Source: Chlorobiota bacterium
GTDB taxonomy: Bacteria > Bacteroidota > Bacteroidia > Bacteroidales > B39-G9
Assembly: GCA_030632095.1 (NCBI GenBank)
Contig: DAOVJU010000034.1
Span: forward strand, 1 to 12,823
DNA length: 12,823 bases
Direction: 5' to 3'
Shown: positions 7,376-12,823 of the stretch, piece by piece
How the letters are laid out: each line of letters begins with the position of its first letter
Position numbering within the stretch: position 1 is the first letter of the stretch
Notes under the pieces: model-generated
The model's database searches: none
The model's input: the letters and a program-made list of their open reading frames with translations, nothing else
What the model was told of the DNA's origin: nothing
Made by a program: the position numbers and the translations under genes

Positions 7376-9109
7376 TTATTGGCCCAGCTTAACCCTGGAG
7401 AACCAAAGTATCTTATCCTTTTTATCAGCACCAAAGAATACAGCTTTTTCGTCATTATCAATTAATACGATTGGTCTGCTATTATCCACATAAAATGCTT
7501 GTTTTTTATCATATCCATAGGCAACAAAATCCGAAACAGTTGCTTTTTCAAGGTCAATAGTAGCTACCCTTGGATAGATTAACAGTTTTGCATCTGTAGA
7601 GCCATTTATTTCATAAACTATCCAGGTAAATGTTTTATTATCAGGATTTTCAAATTCAGCATGAATGGTTGGACCACTTGTAGCTTCTTTACTTGTTTCT
7701 ACAAGTTTGTATCCGTATTGAGCTTTAAGTTTCCCTTTTGTATCAAAATGGAAAAGATTGATGTTGCCATAATTATTTCCGCTTTTTTCCTGCCCGCTAA
7801 CAAAAATATCTCCAGAACTACTAATTGTCATTAAACCAACTTTAAATTTTTTACCTTCATAAGATTTAATTTTTTTCATATTAGGAGGTAATTGGAGTTT
7901 TTTCTCAAACTCTTCAATTGATGTAGTTGTAAGAAAATCAAGTTTCCCATTAGAAATTTTCATTAACTGAAAATTGTCAAATTTGGTATCATTTGCTAAT
8001 TGCTTATAGTACTTTGAATTTTTTGCCATTGATGCTTGTCCGAAAATGTAAATGTCACCATTCGGTAACAATTCAATATTATTAATTTTCCATAAGCTAC
8101 TTGGTGATTCAAATTCAATTCGCTCTTTCAAATTGGCATCACTATCAATTCTCAAATAAGTGAAAGACAGTGTATTGGGATTAGGCTTACCCGGTTTTAC
8201 ATAGACTGCCGGTAAAGGGGCTAATATTAATGCAATAGTTTGGTCTGGTAAAATCTGTTTATAAATTGTATCTGTGCCAAATTCAAAGTCAATTAATGTT
8301 TCATTCTTCTGTGTCAAATCTTTAGCTGAATATTTTAAAGCTGTAAATCGATTCCAGTAAGCTTTATTTAAAGCACAAAATTGACGTCCAACTATAACTA
8401 TATCACCGCTTGCAGCGGTATAATCACTTGCTTTCTTAAAATAAACAGTTTCTCCGGATCTAGGATAGAAATGGCGTTTTCCTGTTTGAACGTTAACACT
8501 TGGTTCATCAGTCATGTATGCAACCATAAAAACTTTTTCAGCTGATTTCAAAGCCATGTTTTTTACCATCTTAGGTGTGCCAGGTACAAAATCAATTTCA
8601 ACTTCTATTTTTGGCTTTATCTTTTTTTCTTCAATAAAATCATATTTCCAATAACCATACGTACTAACAATATAACTACCTACCGTATAGGAACTTGGCT
8701 TAACCCATCTACGTGATATAGTTCCTTTTCGTAACACAATTTGTCCCATCATATTTGGCTCAACTCTAACTACAGAAGGATTAGTCCATGGATCTTCATC
8801 GTAAGCAATAAAATTATATTTTTTACTAGCTGCTACTAAAGAAAGTTCTTCGGGGTTTTGACTGATTAAATTAAAATCATAATCAAATTTATAGGTTTCA
8901 TAAATGGTTTTTTTATTCTTTTCACGAACAAATACCATTGTGTATTCCTTTGCACTTTCATTATAATCAAATAATCCAAGATAGCCTTTCTTTGCATCTT
9001 TAGAAAGTTCATGCGTCTTTTCTGCTTCAAGCTTTTGAGCATTAAGATTGGAAAAGCCTGCAATTAAAAACAAGCTTATGCCAAATAAATAAAATAATTT
9101 TTTTCTCAT
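7376..9109 (-). CDS. Secreted protein of unknown function
   Basis: A 577-residue protein that I do not recognise. The N-terminus is a signal peptide: the positively charged MRKK, a hydrophobic run (LFYLFGISLFLIAGF) and a likely cleavage site at NLNA-Q near residue 24. The mature part is rich in alternating hydrophobic and polar residues and in turns such as NNIELLPNGDIYIFGQA and MTISSSGDIFVSGQEKSG. Together with YFKKASDY and LFHFDTKGKLKAQYGY, these suggest a mostly beta, propeller-like fold. No catalytic motif, lipobox, C-terminal type IX sorting domain or transmembrane barrel ending is evident. The last residues, ILWFSRVKLGQ, do not look like a known anchor. It is transcribed towards the PorE-like gene, 100 bases upstream of it with a hairpin between, so a shared envelope role is plausible but unproven. 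Confidence 0.8.
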   Translation of the reverse strand: MRKKLFYLFGISLFLIAGFSNLNAQKLEAEKTHELSKDAKKGYLGLFDYNESAKEYTMVFVREKNKKTIYETYKFDYDFNLISQNPEELSLVAASKKYNFIAYDEDPWTNPSVVRVEPNMMGQIVLRKGTISRRWVKPSSYTVGSYIVSTYGYWKYDFIEEKKIKPKIEVEIDFVPGTPKMVKNMALKSAEKVFMVAYMTDEPSVNVQTGKRHFYPRSGETVYFKKASDYTAASGDIVIVGRQFCALNKAYWNRFTALKYSAKDLTQKNETLIDFEFGTDTIYKQILPDQTIALILAPLPAVYVKPGKPNPNTLSFTYLRIDSDANLKERIEFESPSSLWKINNIELLPNGDIYIFGQASMAKNSKYYKQLANDTKFDNFQLMKISNGKLDFLTTTSIEEFEKKLQLPPNMKKIKSYEGKKFKVGLMTISSSGDIFVSGQEKSGNNYGNINLFHFDTKGKLKAQYGYKLVETSKEATSGPTIHAEFENPDNKTFTWIVYEINGSTDAKLLIYPRVATIDLEKATVSDFVAYGYDKKQAFYVDNSRPIVLIDNDEKAVFFGADKKDKILWFSRVKLGQ

Positions 9110-9399
9110 GATAGTTAAATTTTGATTTAATAATTATTATTCAAATTAGTAATACTTATACAGATAATTAAATTTTGACTTACTTATTTTTAAAACAGCA
9201 AGTTATAACTTTTATATTATTTAGTCAATACGTTAAATAACGTATTTTTTATTTATTGATTACCACGTGTTTTCATTATGTTATTTGCATGTTCTTTGAT
9301 CTTTTACAATGCATTATTGCACTAAGTAGTATTTGAAAATATTATTTAATAATTTGATATACAAGGTTAGATTTCAACATTATTTTTTAATATTGTATT
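9110..9399. other. Divergent intergenic region
   Basis: About 290 very AT-rich bases separate the divergently transcribed secreted-protein gene and the DUF6913-type gene. I see no open frame longer than about 15 codons with a normal start, no RNA gene, and no confident match to the Bacteroidota promoter consensus in either direction. Promoters for both genes should lie here. The only distinct element is the inverted repeat listed at 9227-9246. A CACGTG palindrome lies nearby at about 9265-9270. Confidence 0.5.
9227..9246. promoter_or_regulatory. Inverted repeat, possible operator
   Basis: AATACGTT, a 4-base AAAT spacer, and AACGTATT form a perfect 8-bp-arm inverted repeat near the middle of the divergent intergenic region. 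The size and symmetry fit a dimeric regulator site. On the plus strand it runs into TTTTTT (9245-9250), so a small T-tailed hairpin is an alternative, but no plus-strand gene lies upstream that would need terminating. The role is inferred from position and symmetry only. Confidence 0.4.
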
Positions 9400-9963
9400 G
9401 TGAACACAATAAAGAAAATACGGATTTGGTTAGGTAGTTACATCCTGAAAAATAAGTTAAAAAAAACAAGTAGAATTAAACAAACACATAGTTTATCCAC
9501 TGCCTGTACTATTGATATTCTTTTTGATGCATCAAAAACTAATGATTATAAAATAATAAAATTATTTGTTGACAGGCTTATAAGAAATAATAAGAAAGTC
9601 AGAGCAATGGGATATGTAAATGCTAAAGTTATTCCGCAGCAAATGTATTTAATTAATAATTTCGATTTTTTTTGCCGTAAAGACAAGAACCTGTTAAACA
9701 TTCCTAAATCTGAAATTATTCACGACTTTATTAAAACAAAATCAGATATTCTGATTGATTTGAGTTTATCAGAACTTTTCTGTTTAAATTATATTGCATC
9801 ACTTAAAAATTCAACTTTTAAAATTGGAAGATTTACTAATGCATCAAGTTATATGGATATGATGATTGATATAAAAGAGAACAAAACAGTTGAATTTTTA
9901 ATTGATCAGATAACACATTATTTATCTGTTATTAAACGAAAAGAAAGAATTGAAAATGAGTAA
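9400..9963 (+). CDS. DUF6913-type conserved Bacteroidota protein
   Basis: A 187-residue protein matching what I recall of the DUF6913 family, which is typical of Bacteroidota and often sits beside dapA. Recognisable parts are the basic N-terminal helix, IDILFDASKTNDYKIIKLFV (about 39-58), KKVRAMGYVNAKVIP (about 67-81), DILIDLSLSELFCLNYIASL (about 115-134), FKIGRF and MDMMIDIKENKTVEFLIDQI. Its biochemical role is unknown. There is no signal peptide or membrane span, so it should be cytoplasmic. The start is GTG at 9400: an in-frame TAA lies just upstream, and the next ATG would remove about a third of the conserved part. No clear ribosome-binding site precedes it. Its last 8 bases overlap dapA, which implies coupled translation. 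Confidence 0.8.
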   Translation: MNTIKKIRIWLGSYILKNKLKKTSRIKQTHSLSTACTIDILFDASKTNDYKIIKLFVDRLIRNNKKVRAMGYVNAKVIPQQMYLINNFDFFCRKDKNLLNIPKSEIIHDFIKTKSDILIDLSLSELFCLNYIASLKNSTFKIGRFTNASSYMDMMIDIKENKTVEFLIDQITHYLSVIKRKERIENE

Positions 9964-10849
9964 TTCAAAATTCAAAGGAACAGGAGTTGCGATAGTTACT
10001 CCGTTCAGAGCTGATGGAAGCATTGATTTTAAAGCATTAAAAAAACTACTTGACTATATAATTGAAAATAATGTAGATTATATTGTTGTATTAGGCACAA
10101 CCGGTGAAGCAGTAACAATGAATATTGATGAAAAAAATGCTGTAGTAAGTTATGTTATCGAAGTTGTTAATAAAAGAGTTCCGGTAGTAAAAGGAATTGG
10201 AGGTAATAATACTAATCAAATAATTACTCAAATAAAATCATCTGATTTTGAAGGAATTGATGCTATTTTATCAGTATCTCCTTATTACAATAAGCCAAGT
10301 CAGAAAGGAATTTATCAACATTATAAATCAATAGCATGTGTTTCACCTGTTCCGATAATTCTTTATAATGTGCCTGGAAGAACCAGCTCAAATATATCTG
10401 CTGAAACTACTTTACAACTTGCCCATGATGTATCTAATATCATTGCAGTTAAGGAAGCATCGGGTAAGCTGGATCAAATTGGAACAATTGTTAAAAATAA
10501 ACCTGATGGCTTTTTAGTGCTTTCAGGTGACGATGCACTTGCTTTACCACTTATGTCGATGGGAGCAGACGGAATTATTTCTGTTACTGCAAATGCTTTT
10601 CCATATGAATTTACACAACTGATAAATAATGCCCTCAAGGGTAATATTGAGGAAGCCAGGAGATATCATTACATGTTAATTGACATTATTCATTCTTTGT
10701 TCGTTGATGGTAATCCTGCCGGTGTTAAAGCTGCTTTGAGCATTAAAGGGATTCTTTCAAATCACTTACGCTTGCCATTAACCACGGTGAGCAGATCAAC
10801 TTATAATCAATTGGTGAATTTGATTGAAGCGATTGAAGTTGTAATTTAA
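9956..10849 (+). CDS. dapA: 4-hydroxy-tetrahydrodipicolinate synthase (DapA)
   Basis: A 297-residue TIM-barrel aldolase that condenses pyruvate with aspartate semialdehyde, the first committed step to diaminopimelate and lysine. Signature elements are GVAIVTPF, GTTGEAVTM with the paired threonines near 48-49, and GIGGNNTN. The catalytic tyrosine Y137 and binding arginine R142 are in LYNVPGRTSSN, and the Schiff-base lysine K166 is in AVKEASGKLDQI. LSGDDALALPLMSMGADGII and a late NPAGVKAAL follow. I start at the ATG at 9956; an in-frame TTG two codons earlier is less likely. The start overlaps the stop of the DUF6913-type gene by 8 bases. Length and active-site residues agree with the family, so it should be functional. 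The product feeds peptidoglycan cross-linking as well as lysine. Confidence 0.95.
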   Translation: MSNSKFKGTGVAIVTPFRADGSIDFKALKKLLDYIIENNVDYIVVLGTTGEAVTMNIDEKNAVVSYVIEVVNKRVPVVKGIGGNNTNQIITQIKSSDFEGIDAILSVSPYYNKPSQKGIYQHYKSIACVSPVPIILYNVPGRTSSNISAETTLQLAHDVSNIIAVKEASGKLDQIGTIVKNKPDGFLVLSGDDALALPLMSMGADGIISVTANAFPYEFTQLINNALKGNIEEARRYHYMLIDIIHSLFVDGNPAGVKAALSIKGILSNHLRLPLTTVSRSTYNQLVNLIEAIEVVI

Positions 10850-10957
10850 AGGTCATGGTGGCTAAATATTATTTTGAGGTACTGAAAATTCAGTTACTAC
10901 ATATAACAATATAATCAATTATTATAATTTTTATATTTTTATCAATAATTGAATATT
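10850..10957. other. Spacer after dapA with short repeats
   Basis: A short symmetric hairpin (ACTGAA, AA, TTCAGT) lies at 10881-10894 without a T-run, so it is a poor terminator. From 10948 to 10968 the 7-base word ATTGAAT/C is repeated three times in tandem, running into the left inverted repeat of the four-helix-bundle gene. No gene is visible. Confidence 0.45.
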
Positions 10958-10988
10958 GAATATTGAACAAGGAATGATGAATAACGAA
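10958..10988 (+). repeat. Left copy of 31-bp imperfect inverted repeat
   Basis: These 31 bases match the reverse complement of 11404-11434 at 26 positions, including the uninterrupted core GAACAAGGAAT. The repeat contains an AAGGA ribosome-binding-like sequence (10969-10973) and the tandem ATG codons (10974-10979) that start the four-helix-bundle gene, so the gene's translation signal is part of the repeat. Confidence 0.75.
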
Positions 10989-11369
10989 AAAAAGAATACG
11001 AGAAAGTTTGATTTAGAAGACAGATTAATTGATTTTGCTATCAGAATAAGTGAAGTTGCTGAATCTTTACCTAATACTGCATTAGGGAAATATATAAAAG
11101 GACAAATGATAAGATGTGGAACATCACCTGCATTAAATTACGGAGAAGCACAGAGTGCAGAGTCTACAAATGACTTTGTTCATAAGTTAAAGGTAGTTTT
11201 GAAGGAATTGAGAGAGACGTTAGTTTGCTTAAAAATAATAAAACGAAAACCTTTAATTACGCCAGTAAATAAATTGAGCCCAATAATTGAAGAAAATAAT
11301 GAACTTATTTCGATTTTTGTAAAAAGCATAGAAACTGCTAAAAAAAATAGCAAAAAGGAGAAAATTTAA
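10977..11369 (+). CDS. Four-helix-bundle protein (23S rRNA intervening-sequence protein family)
   Basis: A 130-residue, highly charged, helical protein of the S23/IVP family. The hallmark pattern is an N-terminal FDLEDRLIDFAIRISEVAES helix, the LGKYIKGQMIRCGTSPALNY turn and helix in which a small G-x-S-P/A-x-N-Y motif is typical, then YGEAQSAES, NDFVHKLKVVLKELRETL and a long final helix ending in lysines. Family members were first found inside inserts in 23S rRNA genes. Free-standing copies are common in Bacteroidota, and their function is unknown, with nucleic-acid binding suggested for relatives. No rRNA gene is in the window. Start choice: ATG 10977 (3 bases after AAGGA) or ATG 10974. A TTG at 10956 is also in frame but lies inside the repeat. 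The gene is bracketed by imperfect inverted repeats. Confidence 0.85.
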   Translation: MNNEKKNTRKFDLEDRLIDFAIRISEVAESLPNTALGKYIKGQMIRCGTSPALNYGEAQSAESTNDFVHKLKVVLKELRETLVCLKIIKRKPLITPVNKLSPIIEENNELISIFVKSIETAKKNSKKEKI

Positions 11370-11375
11370 ATATTT

Positions 11376-11391
11376 TGTTATAATTATAACA
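11376..11391. terminator. Perfect 16-bp palindrome after the four-helix-bundle gene
   Basis: TGTTATAATTATAACA is a perfect palindrome 6 bases after the stop codon. A further copy of one arm (ATTATAACAA, 11438-11447) can pair with TTGTTATAAT (11375-11384) across the right inverted repeat. It could act as a weak transcript end or a protein site. It has no loop and no T-tail, so terminator is only the nearest label. Confidence 0.35.
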
Positions 11392-11403
11392 GATAGTTAT
11401 TAC

Positions 11404-11434
11404 TTCATTATTCTTAATTCCTTGTTCTGTATTC
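11404..11434 (-). repeat. Right copy of 31-bp imperfect inverted repeat
   Basis: The reverse complement of this stretch reads GAATACAGAACAAGGAAT followed by TAAGAATAATGAA. It matches the left copy at 10958-10988 at 26 of 31 positions. The two copies delimit a 477-base unit containing only the four-helix-bundle gene. Confidence 0.75.
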
Positions 11435-11603
11435 ATTATTATAACAAGTAATTACATAAATATAGAAATATTGTTTCGTTCAACATCTCAAAATGAGATT
11501 TAGCCCAAATCACTAAAACTCCAAATCACCTCAAAGTAAGATTAGCCTGTTTATAGGTTATGGTATTTACTACTATTTATTGAGAATGTACTAATACTTT
11601 CAT

Positions 11604-12608
11604 ATGAAAAAAGCTCTTTACACCACTAAAACGGATTCCGGTTTACAATGTGTATTATGCCCGCACAATTGCATAATAAAACCAAATAAACATGGTATAT
11701 GTAAAGTAAGGAAGAATAACGGCAAAGAAATAGTTACTGAAGTTTATGATAAAGTGAGCGCACTTCATGTTGACCCTATTGAAAAAAAGCCCTTATACCA
11801 TTTTTACCCCGGTAGTAATATTCTTTCAGTTGGGAGTATCGGATGTAATTTAAAATGCAAATTCTGCCAGAACTGGGAAATATCACAAGCTTCGTATGAA
11901 GATTATAATTCTTTAAATCCTGTTTCCGTTGACAAAATTATTCAATTAGCAAGAAACGAAAGTAACAATATTGGTATTTCATACACCTATAATGAACCAA
12001 CAGTCTGGTATGAATTCATGTTAGATATTGCAAAAAATGCCAAGAAAAATAGTTTTAAAAATGTTATGGTTACCAACGGTTTCATTAATAAGGGCCCTTT
12101 AACTGAATTATTATTATACATTGATGCCTTTAGTGTTGACTTAAAAGCATTTAATGAAGAATTTTATAAAAGGGAGACTTTATCATCGCTGGAACCGGTA
12201 AAAAATACAATAAAAACTATTGCCCAATCAGATAAATTTCTTGAAATAACCAACCTGATAATTCCAGGGTTAAACGATAATAAGCAAGAATTCTCAGAAA
12301 TGATAAAATGGTTAAAAAATGAATGTGGCGAAAATACTGTTTTGCACATTTCAAGGTATTTTCCGCACTATAAAATGAATATCCATAAAACACCGGAGCA
12401 AACTTTACTTGGTTTTTACGAAATAGCCAGAGCAGAGTTAAATTATGTTTATTTAGGAAACATATTAACATCAAAAGGCCAGAACACGTATTGCCCTGAA
12501 TGCAATCAATTAGCAATTAACAGGCTGGGTTATTCAATAAAACTCCCGGGAATAGATGAATATGGGAACTGTACAAATTGTAATACGAACATTATAAAAC
12601 ACATCTAA
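11604..12608 (+). CDS. amrS: AmmeMemoRadiSam-type radical SAM enzyme (AmrS)
   Basis: A 334-residue radical SAM protein. The cluster-binding motif is C81-x3-C85-x2-C88 (GCNLKCKFCQNWEISQ). It is preceded by a cysteine-rich N-terminal segment, CVLCPHNCIIKPNKHGIC (C16, C19, C23, C33), and the conserved DPIEKKPLYHFYPGS (57-71). A C-terminal pair of CxxC motifs (C297/C300 and C323/C326) may bind a further metal. This arrangement defines the radical SAM member of the AmmeMemoRadiSam group, relatives of pyruvate-formate-lyase-activating enzymes that often co-occur with Memo and AMMECR1 proteins. The substrate is unknown. Other recognisable pieces are YTYNEPTVWYEF, MVTNGFI, FSVDLKAF and LHISRYFPHYKM. 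Memo and AMMECR1 genes are not in this window. The gene is followed 8 bases later by a TatD-type gene, probably in the same transcript. Confidence 0.9.
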   Translation: MKKALYTTKTDSGLQCVLCPHNCIIKPNKHGICKVRKNNGKEIVTEVYDKVSALHVDPIEKKPLYHFYPGSNILSVGSIGCNLKCKFCQNWEISQASYEDYNSLNPVSVDKIIQLARNESNNIGISYTYNEPTVWYEFMLDIAKNAKKNSFKNVMVTNGFINKGPLTELLLYIDAFSVDLKAFNEEFYKRETLSSLEPVKNTIKTIAQSDKFLEITNLIIPGLNDNKQEFSEMIKWLKNECGENTVLHISRYFPHYKMNIHKTPEQTLLGFYEIARAELNYVYLGNILTSKGQNTYCPECNQLAINRLGYSIKLPGIDEYGNCTNCNTNIIKHI

Positions 12609-12616
12609 ACTAACAT

Positions 12617-12823
12617 ATGTCTGAATTTAGCCAGGATCATTATTATAATATTCATACCCATAGCATAGAAAAACAAAACGATATTCTTTCAATTTTTAAT
12701 GTATTTGCCAATGATGCTGAAAATATAATTCCGGAGCAAAAAGATCAATATTTTTCAATTGGCCTTCATCCCTGGCATATAAAAAACAATAGCTTAAAGA
12801 ATGATTTGAAAACCATTGAAAAA
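12617..12823 (+). CDS. TatD-family metal-dependent hydrolase, 5' part
   Basis: The first 69 codons of a gene running off the right edge. The N-terminal YYNIHTHS holds the paired metal-binding histidines of the TatD/amidohydrolase barrel, and YFSIGLHPWHI matches the second conserved segment, which is usually written GxHPW in TatD proteins. TatD relatives are metal-dependent nucleases or phosphoesterases. This version, with a short strand before the HTH motif and a reduced first loop, resembles the compact (about 210-220 residue) forms I associate with Bacteroidota. It starts 8 bases after the radical SAM gene and is probably cotranscribed with it. The remaining metal ligands are outside the window. 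Confidence 0.85.
   Translation, partial: MSEFSQDHYYNIHTHSIEKQNDILSIFNVFANDAENIIPEQKDQYFSIGLHPWHIKNNSLKNDLKTIEK

Larger units (their letters stand above)
11370..11603. other. Spacer between four-helix-bundle gene and radical SAM gene
   Basis: Apart from the inverted repeats listed separately, this spacer holds a short perfect hairpin at 11485-11499 (ATCTCA, AAA, TGAGAT) and the word CCAAATCAC repeated about 16 bases apart. No reading frame or RNA gene is apparent. The promoter of the radical SAM gene presumably lies in the last 100 bases but is not identifiable. Confidence 0.4.

Noticed and set aside
9110..9399. Short reading frame starting ATGTTATTTGCATG and other small frames in the divergent region.
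   Set aside because: They run about 15 codons, lack ribosome-binding sites and show no protein-like conservation pattern that I can see.
9950..9955. TTG at 9950 as the start of dapA.
   Set aside because: An ATG follows two codons later at 9956, gives the usual DapA N-terminus and makes the common ATG/stop overlap with the upstream gene.
10956..10976. TTG at 10956 as the start of the four-helix-bundle gene.
   Set aside because: It lies in the tandem ATTGAAT repeats; the two ATG codons just after AAGGA are better starts, and the extra residues match nothing in the family.
12164..12516. Overlapping minus-strand open frames inside the radical SAM gene.
   Set aside because: Both are antisense to conserved AmrS codons and look like chance frames.

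Overview
The window looks like a chromosomal segment from a member of the Bacteroidota, most likely a Bacteroidia-type organism. It is AT-rich, Shine-Dalgarno signals are weak, and several genes belong to families typical of that phylum: a TPR/PD40/OmpA envelope protein, a DUF6913-type protein next to dapA, a free-standing four-helix-bundle (23S rRNA intervening-sequence type) gene, and a short TatD-like hydrolase. I see no rRNA, tRNA, CRISPR array, transposase or phage gene. Most of the content is housekeeping, so this is largely an ordinary core region with a few small accessory pieces.

Left part (1-5117, all plus strand): after a 302-base leader with no firm gene comes a cytoplasmic TPR protein. 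It overlaps by 8 bases a threonine-synthase-like PLP enzyme that carries an N-terminal Cys4 ribbon. A 141-base spacer holds a perfect 16-bp tandem duplication. Next is a DUF368/PopT-type polyprenyl-phosphate transporter, one base away from shikimate dehydrogenase (aroE). Then comes a HicB-like antitoxin reading frame broken by an in-frame TAG, with no HicA partner.

Middle (5118-9109, minus strand): two exported-protein genes are transcribed leftwards. A 577-residue secreted protein of unknown function comes first, followed by a 646-residue protein with the order signal peptide, TPR, five PD40-like repeats, carboxypeptidase-regulatory-like domain and OmpA peptidoglycan-binding domain. That is the domain order of the type IX secretion protein PorE. 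A terminator-like hairpin with two mutually exclusive pairings lies between them. Downstream of the OmpA-type gene is a short open stretch that may be a gene remnant.

Right part (9110-12823, plus strand): a 290-base divergent region holds a 20-bp inverted repeat. It is followed by a DUF6913-type gene overlapping dapA (lysine/diaminopimelate biosynthesis). Then comes a four-helix-bundle gene bracketed by 31-bp imperfect inverted repeats, the left one of which contains its start codon. The window ends with an AmmeMemoRadiSam-type radical SAM enzyme and the first 69 codons of a TatD-family hydrolase, 8 bases apart and probably cotranscribed.

No clearly new multi-gene system is visible. The points most worth a second look are the inverted-repeat-bracketed four-helix-bundle cassette, the PorE-like protein with its neighbour, the possible cysteate-synthase identity of the PLP enzyme, and the bistable hairpin between the two envelope genes.
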